Position numbers and translations under genes: made by a program
Notes under the pieces: model-generated
Seen by the model: only the letters and a program-made list of their open reading frames with translations
Told to the model about the DNA's origin: nothing
Databases searched by the model: none
In this document: positions 36,352 through 44,727 of the stretch, piece by piece
How the letters are laid out: the number at the start of each line of letters is the position of its first letter
Numbering within the stretch: the stretch's first letter is position 1
From: Myxacorys chilensis ATA2-1-KO14
Lineage (GTDB): Bacteria > Cyanobacteriota > Cyanobacteriia > Leptolyngbyales > Leptolyngbyaceae
Direction of reading: 5' to 3'
DNA: 47,057 bases
NCBI GenBank assembly: GCA_019359275.1
Contig: JAHHHP010000041.1
Coordinates: forward strand, 1 to 47,057

Positions 36352-36841
36352 TTGCCCTGACCCACAGCGTCACCTCATCACTGTTCTTATCTTTACAGAA
36401 ACACGGAGGCTCCCTCGACTCCGGACTATTCCCCAGTCTTAGTTGAATACGGTACAGCAATTTGAAGGAGCCATGCGGTGCGGAGTATACCGTCATACCT
36501 TGTTCAAGAGAATCAACAGAGTTGGTCCAGCAGAGTATGCCAAAACGAAAACTTTAGAAATTCTTTAGAAGGTTGCAAGGGATACGCTACCCTATATGTT
36601 AGGAATTGAATCGAGGTGAATTGTTTCAGCTCAGGCAAACGGTTGCATGGGAGTCACAAAGTCTCTGTAGTTTTTAAGTCTCTGTAGTTTTTTAGGGTGG
36701 CATCCTATCCTACTCGCAGGGAATCTAACCTTTCTTCTGCACTGAGCCTAGAAGCAGAACATCGTCAAATCTCAATTCTTCCTGGTCCTACAGCAAATTG
36801 TTCCACTAATTTGCCCTATCGGTTAAGCGTACTCCTGAAAG
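36352..36841. other. divergent intergenic region between the GT4 gene and sasA
   Basis: 490 bp holding promoters in both directions. It contains the 17-bp tandem repeat at 36659-36692 and a short inverted motif AGGGATA/TACCCT near 36579-36594. No ORF with coding character was found; the minus frame near 36248-36496 is a shadow. Confidence 0.4.
36659..36692. repeat. 17-bp tandem direct repeat upstream of sasA
   Basis: aagtctctgtagttttt occurs twice head to tail (36659-36675 and 36676-36692), about 150 bp before the sasA start. It could be a slippage product or paired factor-binding sites; spacing is about 1.6 helical turns. Confidence 0.6.
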
Positions 36842-38050
36842 ATGCTGGCACCTTCTGATAAGTTTACAAATACTGAAGTGCCCTTACAGATTCTCCTGTT
36901 TGTCGATCAGCGTCCCAATTCTAAAGAACAAATCCGGCAGATTCGGTCGTTTTTCAAGAAGCGAGAGTCCGACAATCGGTTTGAGCTTCAGATTGTCGAT
37001 GTTGGTGAGCAGCCGTATTTGGCAGAGCATTTTCGATTAGTGGCAACTCCTGCTCTGATTAAAATTCATCCTGAGCCTCGACAAATTTTGACGGGTAGCG
37101 ATTTGGTCGCTCAGTTAGAGCGGTGGTGGTCGCGGTGGCAACGAGCGGCAGAAGAATTTTTGTTGGAGGAAGACGCGATCGCAAAATCAGCTAAAGTTGA
37201 TGCGTCCAAAACGACTGGCGTTCGATCGGTGATTCAATCGGCAGAGTTGTTAAAACTCTCAGATGAGGTTTTCCGGCTGAATCAAGAGCGTGAAGAGTTG
37301 AAATTGCAGCTTCAGTTTAAAGACCAAATTATCGCGATGTTGGCGCACGATCTTCGTAATCCTCTCACCGCTGCCTCGATCGCCGTGGAAACCCTCGAAA
37401 TCGGTCACAAATCTGGCGATCGCCAGTCCTCACGCTTCACGCCTGTCCTAATCCTGCAGTTGTTAAACCATGCGCGATCGCAGCTTCGCACAATCGATCG
37501 GATGATTACTGACATTCTGCAAGCGGCGAAAGGCTCTAGCGCAGAACTACACATCCAGCCTCAGAAGCTTGATTTAGGCGCAATGTGCCGGGAAGCATTA
37601 GACAGCTTGCACGCTCGATCGCAAGCTAAGCATCTGAAAGTAAATACTGATATTCCAAATGATCTGCCGTTCGTTTACGCCGACCCCGAACGCGTTCGGC
37701 AAGTCTTCGTCAACATTTTGGACAACGCAATCAAATACACGCCAACTAATGGCGCAATTCACGTCTCCATTTTGCATCGCACGACCCAGAAGGTGCAAGT
37801 CAGCATTTGCGACTCTGGGCCTGGCATTCCTGAAGACAATCGAGAGCGCATTTTTGAAGATCATTTCCGGCTTCAGCGCGACCAAGCACAAGACGGATAT
37901 GGAATTGGTCTTTCCCTGTGCCAACGCATAGTGCGATCGCACTATGGGCAAATTTGGGTGGATTCCACGCCAAATCAAGGGAGTTGTTTTCACTTCACAT
38001 TGCCTGTCTTTCGACTGCAACAGCAATTAATCGACGGATTTAAGTTGTGA
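36842..38050 (+). CDS. sasA: adaptive-response sensory kinase SasA
   Basis: A 402-residue histidine kinase of the circadian output pathway, which binds KaiC and phosphorylates RpaA. Residues about 14-100 are the KaiB-like thioredoxin domain (LQILLFVDQRPNSKEQIRQI, VATPALIKIHP). A linker leads to the H-box with phospho-acceptor His169 (MLAHDLRNPLTAA). The ATP domain has NILDNAIKYTP (about 294), DSGPGIP and DGYGIGLSLC. The length is slightly above the usual ~380-390. ATG 36842 is the start. The kai genes and rpaA are not in this window. Confidence 0.95.
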   Translation: MLAPSDKFTNTEVPLQILLFVDQRPNSKEQIRQIRSFFKKRESDNRFELQIVDVGEQPYLAEHFRLVATPALIKIHPEPRQILTGSDLVAQLERWWSRWQRAAEEFLLEEDAIAKSAKVDASKTTGVRSVIQSAELLKLSDEVFRLNQEREELKLQLQFKDQIIAMLAHDLRNPLTAASIAVETLEIGHKSGDRQSSRFTPVLILQLLNHARSQLRTIDRMITDILQAAKGSSAELHIQPQKLDLGAMCREALDSLHARSQAKHLKVNTDIPNDLPFVYADPERVRQVFVNILDNAIKYTPTNGAIHVSILHRTTQKVQVSICDSGPGIPEDNRERIFEDHFRLQRDQAQDGYGIGLSLCQRIVRSHYGQIWVDSTPNQGSCFHFTLPVFRLQQQLIDGFKL

Positions 38051-39240
38051 AACAACTCTTTCACAGAGCTAAATAGGAGGCTATTAATGCAAAGGTGGTT
38101 TGGTGCATGATTGGACTTCAAGCCACTTTATCTTGCTATCTATCAGCACTATACCGAACTTTAAAGCATTCACTTTGCAGAGTATTGAAGAGCAAGCTGC
38201 TTGGGTTAGATCAGAAGATTTGCGGAGTTCACCTTTCGTTTCCGTAGTTGTACTGTACGGAGACTAAGATGATTAACCAAGTACTGATTGATGAACTAGG
38301 TTTACCTTATGAATTGCCGTCAATGATGGCTGCGTAAGTTTTTGAAAACGGATGCATTTGTCTTTTTGCTTTAATAGAATCTTGCAGCGAGATCGCTGAC
38401 CATATCTTATCTTCACAGTTACTTCACTCAAGAAAAAGCACATTGAGGCGCTCATACCCTTTAAGCCCAGATGTCAAATAGATCACTAATTACGCGATCG
38501 CTTACTGAGTTTTTACTATCTCTCTCTAGCCGCTGAAATCCTGCTCGTTCTACCTTGTAGCATGATGCACATCGGTTCCACTACAGCACTGTATACGCCG
38601 TACATTATCTGTTCTCGAAAAGCAGATTAAAGCTGGAACAGTTTAGTAAATTCAATTTCGCTATAAGGCTTGGCGCAAGTTGTGTCAGTATTGCGCTTTT
38701 CTATTTAGTGTTATTAAACACAAGAATTTTTTCGGGTACTTTTCGAGCTGATTCTTGACCTTCTCTAGTTGATAAATCTTAGTGGCTTAGGGGAATGCTT
38801 AAGGTGCATCTAAACTTCAAGGAATTTCAGTCTACGGATATGCTGTAGCTAATAAATTGCTTGTCTACTTCACCATTTCCTTACTTTGATTCCATCATTA
38901 TTAAGCCACTTAAATCTAGTGTAATTACGGTACTAATTCAAAAGCGGCTCACCTATAACTATCATTGAGTCAGTCATGAAGTAATTGCTAAAAACCATCT
39001 CATACTGGTTTTAATCCTAAGCTCAGCACCTTAACCTTCACGAAGTTGATTCAGCAATATAGCTGATCTAGCCAACTTCTGAAAAATGTTAGTTTCGAGC
39101 AATAGGGGAGTATTTACCGATTGATCAGCCTTGAACATGACCAGTCAAGAGCAGTTTTTTAGCGAATTACTATTAATAGAATCTAGTAATAGAACCTAGT
39201 CTGCCTATCCACCTGCCGCGTAAAGGAACCGCTGAAATCG
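38051..39240. other. 1.2-kb gene-poor region after sasA
   Basis: AT-rich, many stops in all frames. Notable bits: a 7-bp hairpin overlapping the sasA stop (38046-38065); AGGAGG at 38075-38080 before a 7-codon ORF (ATG 38087), whose TGA overlaps the ATG of a 46-codon frame (38107-38247); a 22-codon frame at 38269-38337 (MINQVLIDELGLPYELPSMM); a possible terminator at 38673-38700 (GCGCAA/TTGCGC then TTTT). None is strong enough to call as a gene. It could hold decayed genes or an sRNA. Confidence 0.4.
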
Positions 39241-39513
39241 ATGAAGTACGATTCCTTAGAGTATCAGCCTAAAGCCGCCGAAGTTAGTGTCTATGAGTGT
39301 GAAGTCCATCTTAAGTTTCGGCTTATTGAGGAGAAGGGAGTCCTTCAGGATCGTGAACAGCTTTTAGAGATGCTCATTGATGCCTTTTCGTGCGGCAGCG
39401 ATGAATATATGGAGCCAATGCAGGTACAGGTGAACGCAGAAGAAATTTCTGAACTCGAAGCTTCGCCTCAAATGCGCCGTCAACTCATTCGACTGCGTAA
39501 TTCAAACGATTAA
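39241..39513 (+). CDS. Npun_R1517-family heterocyst-differentiation-type small regulator
   Basis: A 90-residue acidic protein. EVSVYECEVHLKFRLIEEK, then DREQLLEMLIDAF, and the end ASPQMRRQLIRLRN match from memory the family annotated as Npun_R1517/asr1734, small proteins largely restricted to filamentous cyanobacteria and reported to affect heterocyst formation. No DNA-binding motif is obvious. No other heterocyst gene is present here, so the role in this organism (which may not form heterocysts) is uncertain. ATG 39241 has only a distant AAGGAA upstream. Confidence 0.68.
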   Translation: MKYDSLEYQPKAAEVSVYECEVHLKFRLIEEKGVLQDREQLLEMLIDAFSCGSDEYMEPMQVQVNAEEISELEASPQMRRQLIRLRNSND

Positions 39514-39601
39514 AGCAAAAGACTACGAGGGGATGCCCCAAGCGCTCTTTGTAGAAATAGATGAACTTGCATAACGGGGATGCCATTAATTCTGTCTCTG
39601 C

Positions 39602-40219
39602 TTACTGAACCGTAAACGAGGCATCACTAATTGAACGATCGTTAAGTCGCATCCGCACCGTCCAGGTTCCAGGAATTGCTGTTGTACCGATTGGATAGTG
39701 ACAGTAAGTATTCCAAAGGGCAGTGCGAATCTCTTGCGTTTCGTAGCGGTTTTGTTTCACGATCTGCTGATTTGGATCAATCCACTCACAAGAGAGCGAT
39801 AGCTTCTGCCCAATCGGAGCGTCTTTTAACACAACACGATAGTAGAGATCGGGATTCGATTGGCGAGAAACGGTCTGCACATCGCTACCATCCGCTTGCA
39901 GGGTAATACGATCGCGCTGTACAGACACTCGATTTAGGATCTGTTGTTGGTGATTCAAGAAATAGAGGATTGACGCGATCGCTACAACGATGATAGCGGC
40001 AACACCTCCAACTATCCAACGATTTCGACGCTGCTCTACTTGCAACGATTGCCGTCGCCGTACCTGTATCAGAGATTCCTCTAACAACTCTGGCGGCAAG
40101 TTCAACTCTTGAAGAATTTGTCGAACTTCGTCTGCGTCCAGTTCATCTTGCCGCTTGTTGGAGATGCGCTGGGCCTCTGCAACAATCTGGGTTAACTGTT
40201 CCTGCGTGAGTTTCTGCAT
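39602..40219 (-). CDS. membrane-anchored protein, possibly DUF3859-like
   Basis: A 205-residue protein. ATG 40219 is chosen over TTG 40231 because GGAGG lies five bases upstream. Residues 1-60 are helical and acidic (QEQLTQIVAEAQRISNKRQD, NLPPELLEESLIQVRRR). About 70-89 are one membrane segment (WIVGGVAAIIVVAIASILYF). The outer part is beta-rich (LYYRVVLKDAPIGQKLSLSC, WTVRMRLNDRSISDASFTV) and resembles an extracytoplasmic Ig-like or DUF3859-type fold. Function unknown. It may be a one-TM sensor-like protein; that is speculation. Confidence 0.72.
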   Translation of the reverse strand: MQKLTQEQLTQIVAEAQRISNKRQDELDADEVRQILQELNLPPELLEESLIQVRRRQSLQVEQRRNRWIVGGVAAIIVVAIASILYFLNHQQQILNRVSVQRDRITLQADGSDVQTVSRQSNPDLYYRVVLKDAPIGQKLSLSCEWIDPNQQIVKQNRYETQEIRTALWNTYCHYPIGTTAIPGTWTVRMRLNDRSISDASFTVQ

Positions 40220-40524
40220 CGTTGCCTCCAACCTTCATCGGAGTGTGGACACGTCAATCCTGACATGCGATCGCCATTTACAACAATTAGCACGGCTCTG
40301 CTCTTCAACCCTTAGCCAGTTGCTTTGGTTCTAAGGTGGTACCTTCTAGGCTGACAGAAGATTACTCCGGTCGGTGCTAAGTCGGATGTGTCGCTAAGTC
40401 ATCTAAAGCGAGGCATCGAAAAATGCCGTTGCTGCATACACCCCGTCTAAACCTGTGCCCTTGTCAGCTTAGGGATTTTGATAGCGATTAGCACAACGGC
40501 CCATCAACTTTTTATTCAACCCAC
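40220..40524. other. intergenic, nothing definite
   Basis: About 305 bp between the apt stop codon and the start of the minus-strand membrane-protein gene. No hairpin with a T-run or ORF was found. One HIP1-like core (GCGATCGC) lies near 40268. Confidence 0.35.
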
Positions 40525-41037
40525 TCAGTACTCAACTAATGTCACGATCGGCACATCCGGTAGCCGTTGACGCCCGTTGAGATCTTTCAACTCGATCACA
40601 AACGCACATCCAACTAATTGACATCCAATATTTTGAATTAACTTTGCTGTTGCTCCTGCCGTTCCCCCTGTCGCAATCAGATCATCCACAATCAGGATTC
40701 GGCAGCCCGACTTGAAAGCATCTTTATGCATTTCTAAGCAATCCGTTCCATACTCCAACTCATATTCCACCTGATGAACGGGTGCTGGCAGCTTCCCTGG
40801 TTTACGAACGGGGACAAATCCAATCCCCATTTTGTACGCTAAAGGCGTTCCCACAATAAACCCGCGTGACTCCATTCCCACAACATAGTCAGGAGCTAAA
40901 TCTGCGCACTTCTCAGCCAGCAAATCGATTGTGTATCTCAACCCTTCTGGATTTTGTAGCAGCGTCGTAATGTCTTTAAACAGAATTCCAGGTTTAGGAA
41001 AATCGGGAATCTCACGAATCAAAGCCTTTAAATCCAT
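40525..41037 (-). CDS. apt: adenine phosphoribosyltransferase
   Basis: A 170-residue purine-salvage enzyme converting adenine and PRPP to AMP. It starts at ATG 41037 (MDLKALIREIPDFPKPGILF), the usual Apt N-terminus; the longer TTG 41064 start is rejected. The PRPP loop is RILIVDDLIATGGTAGA (about 113-129). ESRGFIVGTPLAY and VRKPGKLP are Apt signatures. Monocistronic. A cluster of palindromic sites lies 118-172 bp upstream. Confidence 0.96.
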   Translation of the reverse strand: MDLKALIREIPDFPKPGILFKDITTLLQNPEGLRYTIDLLAEKCADLAPDYVVGMESRGFIVGTPLAYKMGIGFVPVRKPGKLPAPVHQVEYELEYGTDCLEMHKDAFKSGCRILIVDDLIATGGTAGATAKLIQNIGCQLVGCAFVIELKDLNGRQRLPDVPIVTLVEY

Positions 41038-41154
41038 AAGTGTTAAACCTACAGCACTGTTCAAAGAGGGGTACGGGTTGGGTTATCGCACAAATTAGCA
41101 CGCTTGTCACGATAATTTGTTACTTATGGTCACTGAAAGGTTCTTGCCTCTCTA

Positions 41155-41209
41155 AGTGATCCAAATCTGGATCACTCAAATTTGAGTGATCCAAATTCGA
41201 GCGATCCAG
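41155..41209. promoter_or_regulatory. cluster of AGTGATCC half-sites with a 26-bp perfect palindrome, upstream of apt
   Basis: Half-sites AGTGATCC at 41155-41162 and 41185-41192, GGATCACT at 41169-41176, and a degenerate GCGATCC at 41201. The stretch 41168-41193 is a 26-bp perfect palindrome (centre CAAATTTG). The first pair also forms an 8-bp stem around AAATCT. This is either a multi-site operator for apt or a small dispersed repeat. Confidence 0.6.
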
Positions 41210-41274
41210 AAATGCAATGCCCGATTGCGTTCAGGGTCGGAGGTTTCAACAAGCTGCCAATCATTAAGGAGTCA

Positions 41275-41607
41275 TTAAGTGAGCCCGGTGGCTCCTTGAA
41301 GTTTGAACGCGATCGCGCCAACTAGCACGACGAAACCGAGCGCTCTCCGAAAATAGTTAACCCCTTGAAAAACCTCCTGCCATGCCCATGTGAACAAGGA
41401 ACCAAACGCGACTAAATCTAATCCGGCCTGGATTTTGCCGCTGGTCACTAGAAATTGGAGTAAGCTTGCTGTCCCCCAAACCAAAATTGGCAGGTTTGGT
41501 ATCTGTGCCAGAACAATCTTGCCCTCACTGTCTCGAAAGGTGCGATCGAACAAAGTATTTTCCATAGGTTTAGGTATCTCAACATCGCTATTTATTTCTG
41601 GCTGCAT
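41275..41607 (-). CDS. conserved small membrane protein
   Basis: A 110-residue protein. After a polar N-terminus (ENTLFDRTFRDSEGKIVLAQ) come two or three short hydrophobic segments (LPILVWGTASLLQFLVT, LVAFGSLFTWAWQEVF, ALGFVVLVGAIAF). The W-Q-E-V-F-Q-G-V-N-Y-F-R-R-A block looks conserved-type and I recall similar unnamed proteins in cyanobacteria. Function unknown. ATG 41607. Confidence 0.75.
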   Translation of the reverse strand: MQPEINSDVEIPKPMENTLFDRTFRDSEGKIVLAQIPNLPILVWGTASLLQFLVTSGKIQAGLDLVAFGSLFTWAWQEVFQGVNYFRRALGFVVLVGAIAFKLQGATGLT

Positions 41608-41756
41608 CAGCCCTGCTTGAAATTCTACTTGTACATGCAGTTTGATTGCGATATTTGTCGCTGCAAAATTGATTTTTTCTAGGTTTTGATCGGGGTGTTA
41701 TAAGCTGAAAGCATGAACGCTTTGCTAAATAGTTGTTGAATGTCCAAGTACAAGTA

Positions 41757-42116
41757 ATGACCCTCGCTAAACATCTTAAAAAGCAACGAATAAAGCATAT
41801 TATTAGCAGCTATCAACTGAATGGATCAGAGGTTGAAGCTTGCGAAAATGAGCTAGATCAACTGCTAGAGCGGTATCCTTCTGCCTGGATTGAGTTAGCC
41901 TTAGCCGATGAGATCGCGCACCATTGGGCAGCAATTCCGATGCCACGCGGACTCGCATTCTTCAATCACGTTCACGAGTCACTTCAGCAGTGGGAACGTA
42001 CCGGAATTTTCAGCCCTCTCAGTCCTGACGATTTTCAACACATTACTGGACTGAACCCCAGTTCAATCTTTGAACCCTTTGATCCGCCTCCACCCTCGAT
42101 GGTTCGTCCTCATTGA
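41757..42116 (+). CDS. conserved hypothetical protein
   Basis: A 119-residue protein from ATG 41757 (a TTG at 41733 adds eight residues). It has a basic N-terminus (LAKHLKKQRIKHIISSY), an acidic helix, and RGLAFFNHVHESLQQW. The C-terminus is Pro-rich (FEPFDPPPPSM). Similar unnamed proteins occur across cyanobacteria. No signal peptide or TM. The sigma-factor gene follows 91 bp later but probably has its own promoter. Confidence 0.7.
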   Translation: MTLAKHLKKQRIKHIISSYQLNGSEVEACENELDQLLERYPSAWIELALADEIAHHWAAIPMPRGLAFFNHVHESLQQWERTGIFSPLSPDDFQHITGLNPSSIFEPFDPPPPSMVRPH

Positions 42117-42207
42117 GGATAGTCCTCTCTAAAAACCGTGAGTAATGATATGAACCTTTCTTCGCCGCGATCTGTCTAATTTCATATCATCTGCGGAGAA
42201 TGCATCA

Positions 42208-42864
42208 GTGGTAGCGGATACAATGCGCTTTGCAAGGTTCCAAGAGCAATCAACTCTTTTAGAGCCACAACGCGACGTTCAGAGGAGTGCGGTGCAAGCT
42301 AGCGATGACCAAGCCAGAAACTCCGAGCTTTCGGACAACGTGCTGATCCGGCAATGTGTCGCTGGCAACGCGAACAGCTTTCGTTGGTTGTATCAACGTT
42401 ATCATCAGAAAGTCAGGGCGCTGCTTTATCAGCTTTGCGATACAGCCACCCTTGATGATTTGGTGCAAGAAGTGTTTTTGCGGGCTTGGAAGGGACTGCC
42501 GAAATTTCGGCAATCTTCTCAGTTCTCCACCTGGCTGTACCGCATCGCTTGGAATGTCGCTTCAGACCAAAGGCAACTATTAGCAAAGGGGCGATCGCGC
42601 TTCGACTCCCTGAAGCAACAGAGCCAGACTCAGCAAGACGCGCCAGACTTGATGCATCTCCACTACCAGGACGTCGTACAGCGAGGCTTGCACCACCTTA
42701 GCTTCGAGCATCGCACCATTTTAGTGATGCATGATTTAGAAGACATTGCCCAAAAAGAAATTTCAGATATTTTAGGGATTCCTTTAGGCACGGTGAAATC
42801 TCGTCTATTCCACGCTCGCGCTGCTATGCGCCAATTTTTACATCGTGAAGGAGTTCAACTATGA
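42208..42864 (+). CDS. ECF-type RNA polymerase sigma factor
   Basis: A 218-residue extracytoplasmic-function sigma factor. Region 2 is about 48-125 (ANSFRWLYQRYHQKVR, LDDLVQEVFLRAWKGLPKF, STWLYRIAWNVASDQRQ). Region 4 is about 163-211 (LSFEHRTILVMHDLEDIAQK, ILGIPLGTVKSRLFHARAAM), including the HTH. A ~45-residue polar N-terminal extension precedes region 2. GTG 42208 has GGAG nine bases upstream. Its TGA overlaps the next ATG (ATGA at 42861), which is typical of sigma/anti-sigma pairs. Similar to cyanobacterial group 3 SigG types; assignment by name is not safe. Confidence 0.9.
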   Translation: MVADTMRFARFQEQSTLLEPQRDVQRSAVQASDDQARNSELSDNVLIRQCVAGNANSFRWLYQRYHQKVRALLYQLCDTATLDDLVQEVFLRAWKGLPKFRQSSQFSTWLYRIAWNVASDQRQLLAKGRSRFDSLKQQSQTQQDAPDLMHLHYQDVVQRGLHHLSFEHRTILVMHDLEDIAQKEISDILGIPLGTVKSRLFHARAAMRQFLHREGVQL

Positions 42865-43220
42865 CTCATAAACCTCCAGATGATCCAGAGTTAGTCTCGT
42901 TTCTCAAGCACCATCGCCCGCTGCCACCGCCTGCGTCTATTTCGCTAGAAGAGCGAATTATGCAGGCAACTCAAGAGAGCCAAGCAAAGCGAGTTGTGCG
43001 TCCGATTCGGTGGTGGGCAACATCAGGAGCCGTGGCGGCTGGATTAGTGGTGGCTGTGGCAGCTTACCAAGCCTCACAGCCTGCTCCTACGGATGTCGCT
43101 AGCTTAGAAGCGTTTATGGAAAATAGCTGGTTGAATTCGGTATCTGACGTTTCCTCTAATGCCAACGATCGCTCGGCTCAAGAGTTTCTAGCCTTGGTCG
43201 AACCGTTGACTGATAATTAA
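42861..43220 (+). CDS. putative anti-sigma factor, one membrane segment
   Basis: A 119-residue protein. A ~45-residue cytosolic N-terminus with a short helix (SISLEERIMQATQESQAKR) is followed by one membrane segment at about 51-72 (WWATSGAVAAGLVVAVAAYQ) and a ~45-residue periplasmic tail. No zinc-finger (HxxxCxxC) motif is seen, so it is not a ZAS-type anti-sigma. The call rests on gene order and ATGA coupling with the sigma factor gene, typical of anti-sigma genes. Confidence 0.7.
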   Translation: MTHKPPDDPELVSFLKHHRPLPPPASISLEERIMQATQESQAKRVVRPIRWWATSGAVAAGLVVAVAAYQASQPAPTDVASLEAFMENSWLNSVSDVSSNANDRSAQEFLALVEPLTDN

Positions 43221-43238
43221 TTGGATAAGGAGAGTTCC

Positions 43239-43739
43239 ATGATTCGTCGCATGTCTGCGATCGCTGCTTTAATCGCCGTTTTAGGAGGTGCGATTGCCTT
43301 TCGAGCCACAACCCAAGCCGACGCTTCAAAATTAGCCGATTTTTCCGCCGAGCATCTTTTTGCCCAAGCGGAGCCAGAGCGACCCGAAAAACGTCCTGGG
43401 ATGGGTTGGCTAAAAGAACTCAATCTGTCGGCAGATCAGATGCAGCAGATTCGAGCGGTGCGGGAGAAGTACCGCGATCGCATCCGCACGAGTAAACAGT
43501 CAGAACGTCAAGCTCAGCAAGAGCTGCGGAGCTTGATGGGCGGTGACGCGTCTAAAGAGCAACTCCAGGAAAAGTATCGACAAGTCAAAACCTTACGAGA
43601 ACAGGTTGCCGATGCTCAATTTGAAAGTATGTTAGCCATGCGAGATATACTGACCGTCGAGCAACGTCAGAAGTTTGCAGAACGCATGAAGAAGCAGCGC
43701 GATAACCGAGGACGTATGGAAGAGCGCGTTCGGGAGTAA
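43239..43739 (+). CDS. Spy/CpxP-like periplasmic protein
   Basis: A 166-residue secreted protein. ATG 43239 has AAGGAG seven to twelve bases upstream; the TTG 43221 start is rejected. The signal peptide is MIRRMSAIAALIAVLGGAIA with a likely cut near ATTQADA. The mature part is nearly all helix (LKELNLSADQMQQIRAVREK, RSLMGGDASKEQLQEKYRQV, MRDILTVEQRQKF), the heptad pattern of Spy/CpxP and LTxxQ proteins (LSADQ and LTVEQ). This family buffers envelope stress or binds metals. Third gene of the sigma operon, 18 bp after the putative anti-sigma. Confidence 0.87.
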   Translation: MIRRMSAIAALIAVLGGAIAFRATTQADASKLADFSAEHLFAQAEPERPEKRPGMGWLKELNLSADQMQQIRAVREKYRDRIRTSKQSERQAQQELRSLMGGDASKEQLQEKYRQVKTLREQVADAQFESMLAMRDILTVEQRQKFAERMKKQRDNRGRMEERVRE

Positions 43740-43741
43740 AG

Positions 43742-44392
43742 GTGAAATTTTTCTATTTGCACGGATTTGCTTCTAGTCCTCAATCGGCAAAAGCCCAAGA
43801 TTTGCGCACCCAGTTTGCAACCTTCCGCAGGAATCGCTTCACCTCGGAAGACATCATCTTACAGATTCCCGATCTCAATCAGAATGACTTCACGCACCTA
43901 ACGCTGAGCCGCCAACTGCAACAAGTTAGAGCCATCCTTCCAGCATCGTCCACCACTATCATTGGTTCAAGCTTTGGAGGATTGACCGCCGCATGGCTTG
44001 GAGAGTCTTGTCCCCAAGTTGAACGGCTTGTTCTACTTGCCCCTGCATTTCGCTATCTAGAGCATTGGTTGCCCACGATCGGAGCTGCTCAACTTCAACA
44101 ATGGCAAGCCGGGCAGCCCCTACTGGTTTATCATCACGGGGAAGGTCGCCTTTTACCCTTGGACTATCAAATTGTCAGTGATCTCCAACAATACAACGAA
44201 GCAAATCTACGAAAACCAGTGCCGACGTTAATTCTGCACGGACTTGAGGATGAGGTGATCCCCGTGCAGGTCAGTCGCGATTATGCCCGCGATCGCGCAT
44301 GGGTCAATCTGGTCGAATTGGACAGCAACCACGCGCTGATCGACCAAAGCAGCAGAATTTGGCAAGAAATCTGTCAATTTTGTTTTCACTAG
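43742..44392 (+). CDS. YqiA/YcfP-type alpha/beta-fold esterase
   Basis: A 216-residue alpha/beta hydrolase of the UPF0227/YqiA group. MKFFYLHGFASSPQSAKAQD carries the oxyanion-loop HGF. The nucleophile is Ser77 (GSSFGG), the acid Asp170 (GLEDEVIP) and the base His197 (DSNHAL). Substrate unknown; E. coli YqiA cleaves short-chain and palmitoyl-CoA esters (literature memory). GTG 43742 follows the upstream stop codon by two bases, so it is probably the last gene of the sigma operon. Confidence 0.9.
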   Translation: MKFFYLHGFASSPQSAKAQDLRTQFATFRRNRFTSEDIILQIPDLNQNDFTHLTLSRQLQQVRAILPASSTTIIGSSFGGLTAAWLGESCPQVERLVLLAPAFRYLEHWLPTIGAAQLQQWQAGQPLLVYHHGEGRLLPLDYQIVSDLQQYNEANLRKPVPTLILHGLEDEVIPVQVSRDYARDRAWVNLVELDSNHALIDQSSRIWQEICQFCFH

Positions 44393-44583
44393 ATTAATAT
44401 TTATGTACTACTCAATTTAGAGTTAGACACTAGCAAGACCGAAATCTGGGGACGTTAAACACCATTTTTTTCAGAATGTCCCCGATTGATGTATTTACTT
44501 TACTTATGTCTGATAAAAACAAGTGATTTTACTCAGTCATTTCTGGATAAATTGACTAAGATTATTGCTTCAAAATGCTCATG

Positions 44584-44615
44584 TTCCAGCGATCGCAGCG
44601 CTGCGATCGCTGGAA
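44584..44615. repeat. 32-bp perfect palindrome made of two HIP1 sites
   Basis: The sequence from 44584 to 44615 equals its own reverse complement over all 32 bp. It contains two copies of GCGATCGC (44590-44597 and 44602-44609) on either side of AGCGCT at the centre. It would form a 16-bp-arm cruciform or, if transcribed, a hairpin with almost no loop. Confidence 0.92.
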
Positions 44616-44727
44616 TGCCTTTACTGGTGGCGCTTTCAATGTATCGGTAAATACGTTAGAGAACGAAATTTGCAGAATTTGAGAGTTTAGGTGATTATCT
44701 ATCTTGCAAGTGACAACTTCAGAAGAG

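Noticed and set aside
38273..38455. 60-codon minus-strand frame after sasA
   Set aside because: Composition rich in Lys/Arg/Ser from AT-rich DNA, no ribosome-binding site, no recognisable motif.
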